A stretch of DNA of 64,000 nt from Xanthobacteraceae bacterium (GCA_004297465.1 SCUB01000019.1:62001-126000), one strand, 5' to 3'. Shown: positions 51,286 through 61,279, numbered from the stretch's first letter. Numbers and translations: made by a program. Notes: generated from the sequence alone by a model not told the origin.

Positions 51286-51834
51286 ATGCCGTCTCGCGGT
51301 TTCCTCATGAAGTTTTCCGGTTGCCGGACGTTCCGTGCGTTCCGCCGCGACCAGAACGGCGCGACCGCGGTCGAGTTCGCCCTTGTGGTGACGCCGTTCC
51401 TGGCACTGCTGTTCGCCATCATCGAATCGGCCATCGTGTTCTTCGCCAGCCAGGTGCTGGAGACGGCGGCGCAGGATTCGGCGCGCATGATCATGACCGG
51501 CCAGGTACAGGCCGCCAACTTCACCGCCGCGCAGTTCAAGGACAATGTCTGTTCCCGCATCTACGGCCTGTTCGACTGCGCCAACGGCGTCTATGTCGAC
51601 GTGAAGAGCTATTCGGCCTTTTCCAACGTCAGCATCACCAATCCGGTCGACGGCAACAAGAACTTCGTCAACAACTTCACCTATCAGCCCGGTTCGGCCG
51701 GCGACATCGTGGTGATGCGCCTGTTCTATCAGTACCCGGTGTTTGTCTCGCTGATGGGCTACAACCTTGCCGACATCAACGGCGGCTATCGACTGATCTC
51801 GGCCACCGTTGCGTTCCGCAACGAACCGTTCTGA
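51286..51834 (+). CDS. TadE/TadG-like pseudopilin
   Basis: 182 residues from ATG 51286 (GTG 51277 and ATG 51307 are alternatives). A basic leader leads to the prepilin-like motif G-ATAVEFALV with Glu at +5, and one long hydrophobic helix ('TPFLALLFAIIESAIVFFA'). The rest is a periplasmic domain with two Cys ('VCSRIYGLFDC'). TadE-type proteins are cut by the pilus peptidase and needed for Flp pilus assembly. A second TadE-like gene follows. Confidence 0.87.
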   Translation: MPSRGFLMKFSGCRTFRAFRRDQNGATAVEFALVVTPFLALLFAIIESAIVFFASQVLETAAQDSARMIMTGQVQAANFTAAQFKDNVCSRIYGLFDCANGVYVDVKSYSAFSNVSITNPVDGNKNFVNNFTYQPGSAGDIVVMRLFYQYPVFVSLMGYNLADINGGYRLISATVAFRNEPF

Positions 51835-51844
51835 TCGCAGACCC

Positions 51845-52411
51845 ATGGCCCGTTCCCGTCCCCGCCGCCCCGATCGCATGCCGCCGCAAACGCTCGCGCG
51901 ATTTCTGGCGGACGGCAGCGGCGTGGCGGCGGTCGAATTCGCCATGCTGCTGCCGCTGATGCTGGTGCTTTATCTCGGCACCATCGAGGTCGGGCAGGGG
52001 GTTGCCATCGACCGCAAGGTCACCATCACCTCGCGCACGCTGGGCGACCTGGTGTCGCAGGCGACCTCGATCAGCAATGCCGACATGAGCAACGTGTTCG
52101 CCGCCTCGGCCGCGGTGATGGTGCCCTATCCGGCGGGTTCCCTGCAGGCCAAGGTGTCGGCGATCAACATCAGTTCGACGGGCGTTGCCACGGTGGGCTG
52201 GAGCGACGGCTCCAACACCGCGCCGCGCGCGGTCGGCTCCACCGTCAGCATTCCGGCGGCGCTGGCGGTGCCGAACACGCAGTTGATCATGAGCGAGATC
52301 GCCTACGTCTACACGCCGACGATCGGCTATGTGGTGACCGGCTCGCTGACGCTGTCCGAGCAGAGCTATGTGCGGCCGCGCCAGTCGGCGACGGTGGCGC
52401 GCACGTCGTAA
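51845..52411 (+). CDS. TadE/TadG-like pseudopilin, second
   Basis: 188 residues from ATG 51845. A basic leader with several Arg precedes G-VAAVEFAML, again with Glu at +5, then the helix 'LPLMLVLYLGTIEVGQGVAI'. The periplasmic part is Ser/Thr/Val-rich. It is 10 bases after the previous stop, so both are coexpressed. The pair probably are minor pilin-like subunits of the tad machine. It is convergent with malate synthase. Confidence 0.87.
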   Translation: MARSRPRRPDRMPPQTLARFLADGSGVAAVEFAMLLPLMLVLYLGTIEVGQGVAIDRKVTITSRTLGDLVSQATSISNADMSNVFAASAAVMVPYPAGSLQAKVSAINISSTGVATVGWSDGSNTAPRAVGSTVSIPAALAVPNTQLIMSEIAYVYTPTIGYVVTGSLTLSEQSYVRPRQSATVARTS

Positions 52412-52420
52412 CGGCGCGAC

Positions 52421-52455
52421 AAAAAAAGAGAGAGGATGGGTTGGCCCATCCTCTC
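52421..52455 (-). terminator. Intrinsic terminator of glcB
   Basis: On the minus strand a perfect 11-base stem GAGAGGATGGG / CCCATCCTCTC with a 4-base loop is followed by TCTTTTTTT. It lies 37 bases past the glcB stop and just after the convergent tadE-like gene. Confidence 0.9.
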
Positions 52456-52491
52456 CTGATCGCAAATCCAGCTTCCTTGAAAGGCGAAGCC

Positions 52492-54654
52492 TCAGCCCGC
52501 CGCCTTGGCCTCGCGGCGGCGTGCGTGCAGGATCCACTCGGTGTAGCCGTTGGGCTGCTCGCGGCCCTTGAAGATCAGGTCGCAGGCGGCCTTGAACGCC
52601 GGGCCGTCGAACTTCGGCGCCATCGGCCGGTACAGCGGATCGCCGGCGTTCTGGCGGTCGACGACGGCGGCCATGCGCCTGAGCGTTTCCATCACCTGAT
52701 CCTTGCCGACGATGCCGTGCTTTAGCCAGTTGGCGACGTGCTGGCTCGAGATGCGCAGCGTGGCGCGGTCCTCCATCAGGCCGACATCGTGAATGTCCGG
52801 CACCTTGGAGCAGCCGACGCCCTGATCGATCCAGCGCACGACATAGCCGAGGATGCCCTGGCAGTTGTTATCGAGTTCCTGCTGCACCGCATCCGGCGCC
52901 CAGTTCGACTGCGACACCGGCAGCGTGAGGATGTCGGCGAGCCTGGCGCGCGGCTTGCCGGCGAGTTCGCGCTGGCGCGCCACCACGTCGCACTGATGGT
53001 AGTGCAGGGCGTGCAGCGTCGCCGCGGTCGGCGACGGCACCCAGGCGGTCGAGGCGCCGGCCTGCGGATGCGCGATCTTCTGCGCCACCATGTCGGCCAT
53101 CTTGTCGGGCGCGGCCCACATGCCCTTGCCGATCTGGGCGTGCCCCGGCAGGCCGCAGGCCAGGCCGTTGTCGACGTTCCAGTCTTCGTAGGCCTTGATC
53201 CAGGCCATCGTCTTCATGTCGTTCTTGCGCACCATCGGGCCGGCTTCCATCGAAGTGTGGATCTCGTCGCCGGTGCGGTCGAGGAACCCGGTGTTGATGA
53301 ACACGATGCGCTCGGCGGCGGCCTCGATGCAGGCGCGCAGGTTGATGGTGGTGCGCCGCTCCTCGTCCATGATGCCGATCTTGAGGGTGTTGGCCGGCAG
53401 TCCGAGCATCGCCTCGACGCGGGCGAACAGCTCAACCGTATGCGCCACCTCCTCGGGGCCGTGCATCTTCGGCTTGACGATATAGACCGAGCCGGCGCGG
53501 CTGTTGCGCGCCTTGCCGTTGCCCTTGAGGTCGTGCAGCGCGATCAGGCCGGTGACGGCGGCATCGAGCATGCCCTCGGGGATTTCCTTGCCGTCGCTGC
53601 CGAGCACGGCGTCGGTGTACATGTGATGGCCGACGTTGCGCATCAACAGCAGGCTGCGGCCGTGCAGGGTCAGCGGCTTGCCGGCCGGATCGTTGTAGAT
53701 GCGGTCGGTGTTGAGGGTGCGCGCCAGCGCCGCGCCGCCCTTGTCGAAGGTGGCGGCGAGATCGCCCTTCATCAGGCCGAGCGCATTGCGATAGACCAGC
53801 ACCTTGTCCTCGGCGTCGACCGCCGCGACGCTGTCCTCCATGTCGAGGATGGTGCTGACCGCGGCTTCGAGCACGACGTCGGCGACGCCGGCGGGATCGT
53901 CGCGGCCGATGGCATGGGCGCGGTCGATGCGCAGTTCGATATGCAGGCCGTTGTTGACCAGCAGGATGACCTGCGGCGCGCCCGCCTCGCCCTGATAGCC
54001 GGCGAACTGCTGCACGCGCTCGAGCACGGTGCGCTGGCCGTCTGCCAGGGTGGCGAACAGCGTGCCCTTGTCGACGCCGTAGCCGGTGACGTCGCCGTGG
54101 CTGCCGCCGGCGAGCGGCGCGGCCTGGTCGAGAAACGCCTTGGCCCTGGCGATCACCTTGGCGCCGCGCGCCCGGTTGTAGCCGCCGCCGCGCTCGCTGC
54201 CCGGCTCGTCGGCGATGACGTCGGTGCCGTACAGGGCGTCATACAGGCTGCCCCAGCGGGCGTTGGCGGCATTGAGCGCGTAGCGCGCATTCGACAGCGG
54301 CACCACGAGCTGGGGACCGCACAGCCGGGTGATCTCGTCGTCGACATTGGCGGTGACAACCTGCCGGGCGGCGGCTTCCGGTAGCAGGTAGCCGATTTCC
54401 CTGAGGAACGCGGTGTAGGCGTCGCGGTCGAGCGGCTTGCCCTTGCCGGCGATGTGCCAGGCGTCGATGCGGCTCTGCAACTGGTCGCGCTTGTCGAGCA
54501 GCGTGCGGTTCTTCGGCGCCAGATCGCGGATGATTCCGGCTAGTCCGGCCCAGAACGCCTCGGGCGCGACGCCGGTCTGCGGAGCCGCTTCCTTGGCGAC
54601 GAAATCAAACAGCTCCGGGGCGATCTTCAGGCCGCTGGCGTTAATTCTGGTCAT
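52492..54654 (-). CDS. glcB: Malate synthase G
   Basis: 720 residues, the usual length of isoform G. '[21 protein letters not shown]' type and '[21 protein letters not shown]' are the catalytic regions with acidic residues; '[20 protein letters not shown]' and '[21 protein letters not shown]' follow. It condenses glyoxylate and acetyl-CoA to malate in the cytoplasm, closing the glyoxylate shunt. Isocitrate lyase is not in the window. It has its own terminator and is probably monocistronic. Confidence 0.97.
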   Translation of the reverse strand: MTRINASGLKIAPELFDFVAKEAAPQTGVAPEAFWAGLAGIIRDLAPKNRTLLDKRDQLQSRIDAWHIAGKGKPLDRDAYTAFLREIGYLLPEAAARQVVTANVDDEITRLCGPQLVVPLSNARYALNAANARWGSLYDALYGTDVIADEPGSERGGGYNRARGAKVIARAKAFLDQAAPLAGGSHGDVTGYGVDKGTLFATLADGQRTVLERVQQFAGYQGEAGAPQVILLVNNGLHIELRIDRAHAIGRDDPAGVADVVLEAAVSTILDMEDSVAAVDAEDKVLVYRNALGLMKGDLAATFDKGGAALARTLNTDRIYNDPAGKPLTLHGRSLLLMRNVGHHMYTDAVLGSDGKEIPEGMLDAAVTGLIALHDLKGNGKARNSRAGSVYIVKPKMHGPEEVAHTVELFARVEAMLGLPANTLKIGIMDEERRTTINLRACIEAAAERIVFINTGFLDRTGDEIHTSMEAGPMVRKNDMKTMAWIKAYEDWNVDNGLACGLPGHAQIGKGMWAAPDKMADMVAQKIAHPQAGASTAWVPSPTAATLHALHYHQCDVVARQRELAGKPRARLADILTLPVSQSNWAPDAVQQELDNNCQGILGYVVRWIDQGVGCSKVPDIHDVGLMEDRATLRISSQHVANWLKHGIVGKDQVMETLRRMAAVVDRQNAGDPLYRPMAPKFDGPAFKAACDLIFKGREQPNGYTEWILHARRREAKAAG

Positions 54655-54828
54655 GGGATGGTCTCAACAGTAATGGGAAAGGTGCGGATGGGTACACCAT
54701 CCGCACCTCGTTCAGCAAACCGATTCAGCAAATCGCGACCCCATCGGCAAGGTGGAATCCGCCCGGATCCGGGCCCGTGCCGCCACCTTAGGAATTGATC
54801 GCGGTCAAGGGCCGGGCGGCCCTCGCGG

Positions 54829-56775
54829 TCAGATATGCGCGGCGCTGTCGGTGAAGTCGCCGAACCGTACCCCGGTCCGGATCAGCATCTGCTCGACCGC
54901 CTCGGTGGAGGCGACGATCGAGGTCTGGCTGGCGTCCACCGCCAGTTCCGGCGCCTCGGGCGGCTCATAGCCGGAATCGACGCCGGTAAAGCCCGCGAGC
55001 TGCCCGGTGCGGGCCTTGCGGTAATGGCCCTTGGGGTCGCGGCTCTCGCAGATCTCGACCGGGGTGGACAGATAGATCTCGTGGAACAGGTCGCCGGCGA
55101 TGCGGCGGGCGTTAGCGCGGTCGGCGCGCGCCGGCGACACCGCTGCGACGATGGCGATGTGGCCATTGCGGGCGAGGTGGGTGGCAAGCTCGGCCAGGCG
55201 GCGGATGTTCTCGGCGCGGTCGACGGCGGTAAAGCCGAGGTCGCGGTTGATGCCGGCGCGCAAGGTGTCGCCGTCGAGCAGGATCGGCGAGCCGCCATGG
55301 GTGAACAGGCGCCGTTCGAGCGCGCGCGCCAGCGTGGTCTTGCCGGCGCCGGGCAGGCCGGTGAGCCAGATCACGGCGCCGCGGTGGCCGTAGCGGGCCG
55401 ACCGCTCCTGCAGCGTGAGCGCGGATTCGACCGGCACGATGTCGATCAGGTCGCTGGGCTTGCCCGCGGTGACGCTGAGCACCAGCCCGCCGCCGGCGAT
55501 GCGGCCGCCGACCTCGATCACCAGACGTCCGGTGCGCGGGTTGTCCGCGGCGGGATCGACCGCGAGCGGCTCGGACAGCACGATGTCGATGTCGCCGACA
55601 TGATTGCGCGCGATGGTCTGCGTTCCGATGTGGGAGAGTTCGCCCGGGTCAACCGCGTTCTCGATCGCCACCACGGTGGCGCGCGCTTCCGCCGTCGCCA
55701 TCCGCACCACAAGGTTGGCGCCGGTGGCGAGCGGCGTGTCGTGCAGCCAGAACACGCGCGCGGTGAGGCGGCGCGTCTCGCGTGGCGGGGTTGCGACATG
55801 GGCGATGATGTTGCCGCGCTCGACGAACAGCTCGCGATCGAGCGTGATGCCGACCGAGCGGCCGGCGGTGAGCGTGCCGGGCTCGGGCGGCTCGGGCCAG
55901 CCCTCGACGGAACGGATCCGGGCGATCTTGCCGGCCGGCATGATGACGATCTCGTCGCCGGCATTGAGGCTGCCGGCCTCGACGCGGCCGGCGACGATGC
56001 GGCGGTCGTCGAACTTGTAGATCGCCTGCACCGGCAGGCGCAGCGGTAGCTCGTCCGCCGCGGGCGCCGCGGCGAGATGATCGAGCGCCTCGACCACGGT
56101 CGGTCCCTTGTGCCAGGCGATCGCCGGCGTGCGGCGCGCCACGCCGTCGCCGTTGCGCGCCGAGATCGGGATGATGGCGGTGGGAGTGACGCCGAGCCCT
56201 TCGAGGTGGGCGGTGATCTCGCGAGCGATCTCCTCGAACCGCTCGCGGCTGAAATCGACGCGGTCCATCTTGTTGATGACGATGGCGACCTGGCGGATGC
56301 CGAGCAGGTGCAGGAGGTAGCCGTGGCGGCGGGTCTGGTCGCGCACGCCCTCTGCGGCATCGATGATGAGCAGCGCCGCGTCGGCCTGGGACGCGCCCGT
56401 GATCATGTTGCGCAGGAATTCGGTGTGGCCCGGCGCGTCGATCAGCACGATGTCGTGCGAGGGCGTGCGGAAGCGGATCTGCGTGGTGTCGATGGTGATG
56501 CCCTGGTCGCGCTCGGTCTGCAGCGCGTCGAGCAGGAACGACCACTCGAACGGCATGCCGCGCCGCGCGCTGACCTCCTTGAGCGTCTCCAGCTTGCCTT
56601 CAGGCAGGCTGCCGGTTTCATGCAGCAGGCGGCCGATCAGCGTCGACTTGCCGTGGTCGACATGGCCGACGATGACGATGCGCACCGTGGCCTCCGCCTC
56701 GGGGGCTGCGGCCGGGAGGGTGACGGCTTCGGCTTGAACTTTCATTGCGGACTCTTGTCTCATGGCTTGCGTCAT
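54829..56775 (-). CDS. cysNC: Fused ATP sulfurylase large subunit and APS kinase
   Basis: 648 residues from ATG 56775, which shares one base with the cysD stop; ATGs at 56763 and 56745 are alternatives. The first about 440 residues are an EF-Tu-like GTPase: [14 protein letters not shown] and NKMD. It drives sulfate adenylylation with CysD. The last about 190 residues are APS kinase with Walker A '[11 protein letters not shown]' and '[22 protein letters not shown]' in part. So the protein makes APS and then PAPS. A cysH with APS-reductase features lies 4 kb away. Confidence 0.95.
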   Translation of the reverse strand: MTQAMRQESAMKVQAEAVTLPAAAPEAEATVRIVIVGHVDHGKSTLIGRLLHETGSLPEGKLETLKEVSARRGMPFEWSFLLDALQTERDQGITIDTTQIRFRTPSHDIVLIDAPGHTEFLRNMITGASQADAALLIIDAAEGVRDQTRRHGYLLHLLGIRQVAIVINKMDRVDFSRERFEEIAREITAHLEGLGVTPTAIIPISARNGDGVARRTPAIAWHKGPTVVEALDHLAAAPAADELPLRLPVQAIYKFDDRRIVAGRVEAGSLNAGDEIVIMPAGKIARIRSVEGWPEPPEPGTLTAGRSVGITLDRELFVERGNIIAHVATPPRETRRLTARVFWLHDTPLATGANLVVRMATAEARATVVAIENAVDPGELSHIGTQTIARNHVGDIDIVLSEPLAVDPAADNPRTGRLVIEVGGRIAGGGLVLSVTAGKPSDLIDIVPVESALTLQERSARYGHRGAVIWLTGLPGAGKTTLARALERRLFTHGGSPILLDGDTLRAGINRDLGFTAVDRAENIRRLAELATHLARNGHIAIVAAVSPARADRANARRIAGDLFHEIYLSTPVEICESRDPKGHYRKARTGQLAGFTGVDSGYEPPEAPELAVDASQTSIVASTEAVEQMLIRTGVRFGDFTDSAAHI

Positions 56776-57569
56776 CACAGATAGCCCGACACGCGCAAGC
56801 GCTCGAAGGCGTCCTCGGACTCATGGTCCATGGCGCGGCCGGCGCGTTCCGGCACCTTGGTGGCGTGCAGTTCGGTGAGGATTTCCTCGATCGAGGACGC
56901 GGAGGAGGCGACCGGACTGGTGATGTCGGAATCGCCGAGCGAGCGGTAGCGCTTGCCCTCGCGCGACAGATAGAGCGGAATGATCGGGATGTTCTCGCGC
57001 TGGGTGTAGGCCCAGATGTCGGCCTCGGTCCAGTGCAGGATCGGGTGGATGCGCAGATGCGCGCCGGGTGGCGGCGAGGCGTTGAACTGGTCCCAGAATT
57101 CGGGGGGCTGGTCGCGCACGTCCCAGCCGCCCTCGGCCCCGCGCGGCGAGAACACGCGCTCCTTGGCGCGGGTCGCCTCCTCGTCGCGGCGGATGCCGGC
57201 GATCAGGCCGTCGAAGCCGTATTTCGCCAGCACCAGCTTGAGGCCCTCGGTCTTGCGCGCGGCCGAGCGCGCCGCCGGCGGCAGCGTCGGGTCGACCGCC
57301 TCGATCGGCGGGCAATGCTCGACCTTGAGATCGAGGCCCCATTCGGCGGCGTAGCGGTCGCGAAACGCGTACATCTCCGGGAACTTCTTGCCGGTGTCGA
57401 CATGCATCGCCGGAAACGGCATGCGGCCGAAGAACGCCTTGCGCGCCAGCCAGATCATGACGTTGGAGTCCTTGCCGAGCGACCACAACAGCGCGACACG
57501 CTTGAGCCGGGCGAAGGCCTCGCGGAAAATGAAGATGCTCTGCGCCTCGAGCTGGTCGAGATGGTCCAT
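56775..57569 (-). CDS. cysD: Sulfate adenylyltransferase small subunit
   Basis: 264 residues. The PP-loop is '[20 protein letters not shown]'; '[16 protein letters not shown]' and '[20 protein letters not shown]' are CysD hallmarks. It catalyses ATP plus sulfate to APS with CysN. It lies 3 bases after the ferredoxin gene and overlaps the next gene by one base, so three genes form one operon. The SLGKDS loop has Leu where other PP-loops often have Gly, as is usual in CysD. Confidence 0.96.
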   Translation of the reverse strand: MDHLDQLEAQSIFIFREAFARLKRVALLWSLGKDSNVMIWLARKAFFGRMPFPAMHVDTGKKFPEMYAFRDRYAAEWGLDLKVEHCPPIEAVDPTLPPAARSAARKTEGLKLVLAKYGFDGLIAGIRRDEEATRAKERVFSPRGAEGGWDVRDQPPEFWDQFNASPPPGAHLRIHPILHWTEADIWAYTQRENIPIIPLYLSREGKRYRSLGDSDITSPVASSASSIEEILTELHATKVPERAGRAMDHESEDAFERLRVSGYL

Positions 57570-57572
57570 CGG

Positions 57573-57887
57573 TCACTCCATGTCCGGCGCGAGACGCACC
57601 CGCAGGCCGCTGATGGCGGGCGTGACCAGAATCTGGCAGGCCAGCCGGGAATTGTTTTCAACCGCGAAGGCTTCGTCGAGACGATCCTTCTCCTCTTCCG
57701 TCGGCGGATGCAACCGGTCGGTCCAGGTGTCGTCGACGTAAACATGGCAGGTGGCGCAGGCGCAGGCCCCGCCGCATTCCCCTTTGATCGGCACGCCCCA
57801 GTCGCGGATCACTTCCATGACGCGCCAGCCCTCGAGCGCGTCGAGACGGTGCTCGCGGCCCTCGCGGTCGGTGACAAAAAGATGCAT
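57573..57887 (-). CDS. Adrenodoxin-type [2Fe-2S] ferredoxin in the cysDNC operon
   Basis: 104 residues. Cys38, Cys44, Cys47 and Cys84 give the C-x5-C-x2-C-x36-C pattern of adrenodoxin/putidaredoxin-type ferredoxins ('GECGGACACATCHVYVDDTW'). 'LACQILVTPAISGLRVRL' closes the domain. The ribosome site AGGAG abuts the ATG, so the start is somewhat doubtful. It is the first gene of the minus-strand sulfur operon. With no cysJ nearby it could feed electrons to CysI. Other partners are possible. Confidence 0.9.
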   Translation of the reverse strand: MHLFVTDREGREHRLDALEGWRVMEVIRDWGVPIKGECGGACACATCHVYVDDTWTDRLHPPTEEEKDRLDEAFAVENNSRLACQILVTPAISGLRVRLAPDME

Positions 57888-58018
57888 CTCCTGATCCCAT
57901 CTTTCAAAGGAAGAATTTCTACTTTCACCTTGGCATGTAGAGAGAAATAATTTCTCTTTACTGCAATTTCGAAAGCTATATATAGAAAAAAATTCCGGTC
58001 AATAGCTTTTGTGAGTCC
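57888..58018. promoter_or_regulatory. Divergent sulfur control region with palindrome
   Basis: 131 AT-rich bases between the ferredoxin-cysD-cysNC and DUF2849-cysI operons. AGAGAAA-TAA-TTTCTCT at 57941-57957 is a perfect 7-base inverted repeat, and CTATATATAG at 57976-57985 is a palindrome that could hold a -10 box. Both operons must be driven from here, so a shared operator is likely; the regulator is unknown. Confidence 0.6.
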
Positions 58019-58330
58019 ATGACCTCGCCACTGCAGCAGAAGATCAAGATCGCCGGCCCCTCGGTCGTCACCGCCAACCGCACTCATGACGGCGTGGTGA
58101 TCTGGCGCACCGCCTCGGGCTGGAGCACGGCGCTGGCCGATGCCGCGGTGGTGCGCATCGCCGACGAGGCGCGCGCGCTACTTGGCGCCGCATTGGCCGA
58201 CGATATCGGCGCCGTCGGACCCTATATCGCCCCGGTCGAGATCGCGGCCGACGGCACCATCTCGCCCGGCAATCTGCGCGAGCGCATCCGCGTTGGTGGG
58301 GTCACCATCACGCTGCCCGCAATGGCCTGA
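58019..58330 (+). CDS. DUF2849 protein of the sulfite reductase operon
   Basis: 103 residues, no signal peptide or membrane segment. 'IAGPSVVTANRTHDGVVIW' and 'VRIADEARALLGAALADDI' match DUF2849, small proteins found almost only just before cysI in alphaproteobacteria. No motif of a known cofactor is visible. It begins the plus-strand sulfur operon, 17 bases before cysI. A helper of sulfite reductase is the natural guess, from context only. Confidence 0.8.
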   Translation: MTSPLQQKIKIAGPSVVTANRTHDGVVIWRTASGWSTALADAAVVRIADEARALLGAALADDIGAVGPYIAPVEIAADGTISPGNLRERIRVGGVTITLPAMA

Positions 58331-58347
58331 ACCCGAGGAAACGCACG

Positions 58348-60003
58348 ATGTACGCGCATGACGAACTCGATCGTGTTCTTGTCAACGAACGCGTCACCGA
58401 ATTCCGCGACCAGGTGCGGCGTCGCCTTTCCGGCGAACTGACCGAGGACGAATTCAAGTCGCTGCGGCTGATGAACGGCATCTACCTGCAGCTCCATGCC
58501 TACATGCTGCGCATCGCCATTCCCTACGGCACGCTGTCGTCGGCGCAGATGCGCAAGCTCGCCTATGTGGCGCGTCGCTTCGACCGCGGCTACGGCCATT
58601 TCACCACGCGGCAGAACATTCAGTTCCATTGGCACAAGCTGGCCGACCTGCCCGATTCGCTGGCGGCGCTGGCCGAGGTCGGGTTGCACGGCATCCAGAC
58701 CAGCGGCAACTGCGTGCGCAACATCACCACCGACCAGTTGGCCGGCGTCGCGCCCGACGAGATCGAGGATCCGCGCATCTGGGCCGAGCTGTTCCGCCAG
58801 TACACCACGCTGCACCCGGAATTCTCGTTCCTGCCGCGCAAGTTCAAGATCGCGGTGATCGCCACGCCGCAGGACCGTGCCGCGATCAAGATTCACGACA
58901 TCGGCGTCGCCCTGCATCGCAACGCCGCCGGCGAAACCGGCTTCGAGGTGATGGTGGGCGGCGGGCTGGGACGCTCGCCGTTCATCGCCAAGGTCATCAA
59001 CCCGTTCGTGCCGCGCCGCGACATCCTGAGCTACATCGAGGCGGTGCTGCGCGTCTACAATCAGTACGGCCGCCGCGACAACCTCTTCAAGGCGCGCATC
59101 AAGATCCTGGTGCACGAGCTCGGCGTTGCAAAGTTCACCGAGGAGGTCGAGGCCGAGTTCCGCCAGATCCGCGGCGGCGCGCTGGCACTCGACGACGAGG
59201 TGGTGGCCGACATCGCCGCGCGCTTCAGCTATCCGGCTTACGAGAAGCTGGCCGACGCGCCGCCCGAGCTTGCCAGGGCGGCCAATGACGAGCGGTTCTC
59301 GGCCTGGCGGCGCAATTCGGTCGCCCGCCACAAGGTGCCGGGCTACGCCGTCGTCACGCTGTCGCTCAAGCCGACCGGCGGAACGCCGGGCGATGCCACT
59401 GCCGCGCAAATGGAAACCATCGCCGGCCTTGCCGACCGCTATTCGTTCGGCGAGATCCGCGTCGCCCATGAACAGAACCTGGTGCTGCCCCATGTCGCGC
59501 AGCGCGACCTGCCGGTGCTGTGGCGCGCGCTCGACGCCGCCGGGCTGGCCACGCCCAATGTCGGCCTCATCAGCGACATCATCTCCTGCCCCGGCCTCGA
59601 CTACTGCTCGCTCTCCAACGCGCGCTCGATCCCGATCGCGCAGGAGCTGACGCGGCGCTTCGCCGATCCGCAGCTCGCGACGCTGATCGGGCGCCTGCAC
59701 ATCAACATTTCCGGCTGCATCAACGCCTGCGGCCATCACCATATCGGCCATATCGGCATTCTCGGCGTCGACAAGAACGGCGAGGAATTCTACCAGATCA
59801 CGCTCGGCGGGCGTGCCGACGAGGGCGCGGTGCTCGGCCATCTGCTGGGCCCGGCGGTGCCGTTCGATCAGGTCGCCGACGTCATCGAGGATATCGTCGA
59901 GACCTATCTCGACCTGCGCCAGGCCCCTGACGAGCTGTTCGTCCAAACCGTCGAGCGTCTCGGTGTGACGCCATTCAAGGAGCGCGTCTATGCCACTCGT
60001 TAA
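58348..60003 (+). CDS. cysI: Siroheme sulfite reductase CysI
   Basis: 551 residues. Two nitrite/sulfite reductase ferredoxin-like half-domains and two 4Fe-4S/siroheme parts are visible. The cluster ligands are Cys414, Cys420 ('SCPGLDYCSLSNA') and Cys457, Cys461 ('ISGCINACGHHHIG'). Arg/Lys residues for sulfite occur in 'RRFDRGYGHFTTRQNIQFHW'. It reduces sulfite to sulfide with six electrons. No flavoprotein gene cysJ is present, so it is probably ferredoxin-dependent. It overlaps the next gene by 14 bases. Confidence 0.93.
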   Translation: MYAHDELDRVLVNERVTEFRDQVRRRLSGELTEDEFKSLRLMNGIYLQLHAYMLRIAIPYGTLSSAQMRKLAYVARRFDRGYGHFTTRQNIQFHWHKLADLPDSLAALAEVGLHGIQTSGNCVRNITTDQLAGVAPDEIEDPRIWAELFRQYTTLHPEFSFLPRKFKIAVIATPQDRAAIKIHDIGVALHRNAAGETGFEVMVGGGLGRSPFIAKVINPFVPRRDILSYIEAVLRVYNQYGRRDNLFKARIKILVHELGVAKFTEEVEAEFRQIRGGALALDDEVVADIAARFSYPAYEKLADAPPELARAANDERFSAWRRNSVARHKVPGYAVVTLSLKPTGGTPGDATAAQMETIAGLADRYSFGEIRVAHEQNLVLPHVAQRDLPVLWRALDAAGLATPNVGLISDIISCPGLDYCSLSNARSIPIAQELTRRFADPQLATLIGRLHINISGCINACGHHHIGHIGILGVDKNGEEFYQITLGGRADEGAVLGHLLGPAVPFDQVADVIEDIVETYLDLRQAPDELFVQTVERLGVTPFKERVYATR

Positions 60004-60523
60004 GCGCGGGACGATTGTCGCCGACGAATTCATCGCGCTTGCCGACGACGCGCCGGCGCCGGACAAGGGCGCGGTGATCGTGTCGGCGGCGCGGTTCATC
60101 GCCGAACCCGAGGTCTGGCTTGGCCGCGCCGCGCCGCTCGGTGTCGCGTGGCCGAACGACCGCGACGTCACGGAGCTGGTGCCGTATCTTTCCCGCCTCG
60201 CGCTGATCGCGCTGGTGTTTCCCAAGTTCCGCGACGGCCGCGCCTACACCCAGGCGCGCCTGTTGCGCGAGCGTCACGGCTATCGCGGACAATTGCGCGC
60301 CACCGGGCAGGTGCTGCGCGACCAGTTCCTGTTCATGCAGCGCGCCGGCTTCGACGCCTTCGACGTCGTCAAGGCGTCGGACGCCGAAGCCTTCGCCGCC
60401 ACGGTGGCGCGCTACTCGGTGTTCTACGCCCCGACCGGCGACGGCCGCATCACCGTGTTCCGCGCCCGCCTGATGGCGGCGGCGCGCCCTGCCGCGGTGG
60501 CCGCCGGACGGAGCGGCTCATGA
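59990..60523 (+). CDS. DUF934 protein of the cys operon
   Basis: 177 residues. The DUF934 core is 'IALVFPKFRDGRAYTQARLL', 'RHGYRGQLRATGQVLRDQFL', 'MQRAGFDAFDV' and a Tyr-rich end ('ATVARYSVFYAPTGDG'). It overlaps cysI by 14 bases and cysH by 4, so the three are translationally coupled. No enzyme activity is established. The tight conserved link to cysI suggests a role in sulfite reductase maturation or electron transfer. Confidence 0.85.
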   Translation: MPLVKRGTIVADEFIALADDAPAPDKGAVIVSAARFIAEPEVWLGRAAPLGVAWPNDRDVTELVPYLSRLALIALVFPKFRDGRAYTQARLLRERHGYRGQLRATGQVLRDQFLFMQRAGFDAFDVVKASDAEAFAATVARYSVFYAPTGDGRITVFRARLMAAARPAAVAAGRSGS

Positions 60524-61227
60524 GCGCCGTCGCCGATCTTGCCGTCACCGCCGAGGAACTGGACCGCCAGCTCGGCGCCGCCTCGCCCGCGGAGATCATC
60601 GCCGCCGCGCTCGATCGCGTCGGCCGCGAGCGCCTCGCGCTGGTGTCCTCGTTCGGCACCGAATCGGCGGCCCTGCTCAAGCTCGCCGCCGATGTCGATC
60701 CGGCCATTCCGGTGATCTTCCTCGATACCGGCTGGCTGTTTGCGGAGACGCTTTCCTACCGCGACCGGCTCGTCGACCTGCTCAAGCTTCGCGATGTCCG
60801 CACCGTGACGCCGCGCGCCGCGGATCTGGCGCGCGCCGACGCCGACAACAGCCTGTGGCACACCGACCCCGACGCCTGCTGCCGCATCCGCAAGGTCGAG
60901 CCGCTGGCGCGGGCGCTCGAGCCGTTCGCCGCCTGGCTCAACGGCCGCAAGCGCTATCAGGCCGATACGCGCGCCGCGATTCCGGTGGTCGAGGCCGACG
61001 GCGCGCGGCTGAAATTCAATCCGCTCGCACATGTGAATGCGGACGAGATCGCGCTCATCTATGCTGCCGCCGGCTTGCCGCCGCACCCGCTGACGGCCTC
61101 CGGCTTCACCTCGGTCGGCTGCATGCCCTGCACCAGCCGCGTGGCGCCGGGCGAAGACCAGCGTTCCGGTCGCTGGCGCGGGCGCGACAAGGTAGAATGC
61201 GGCATTCACCTGCCACGCCTCTCGTAG
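60520..61227 (+). CDS. cysH: Assimilatory APS/PAPS reductase CysH (APS type)
   Basis: 235 residues from ATG 60520. PP-loop region 'LVSSFGTESAALLKLAA'. Two Cys pairs, Cys120-Cys121 ('DACCRIRK') and Cys201-Cys204 ('GCMPC'), are the [4Fe-4S] ligands of APS-type enzymes, which PAPS-only reductases lack. The catalytic Cys227 lies in ECGIH. It reduces APS to sulfite with thioredoxin. It overlaps the DUF934 stop by 4 bases. Confidence 0.94.
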   Translation: MSAVADLAVTAEELDRQLGAASPAEIIAAALDRVGRERLALVSSFGTESAALLKLAADVDPAIPVIFLDTGWLFAETLSYRDRLVDLLKLRDVRTVTPRAADLARADADNSLWHTDPDACCRIRKVEPLARALEPFAAWLNGRKRYQADTRAAIPVVEADGARLKFNPLAHVNADEIALIYAAAGLPPHPLTASGFTSVGCMPCTSRVAPGEDQRSGRWRGRDKVECGIHLPRLS

Positions 61228-61279
61228 CAAGATCATCTGTGTTTGCCGCCGACAATGCGATGGTGATGCCGGCCCTCAT

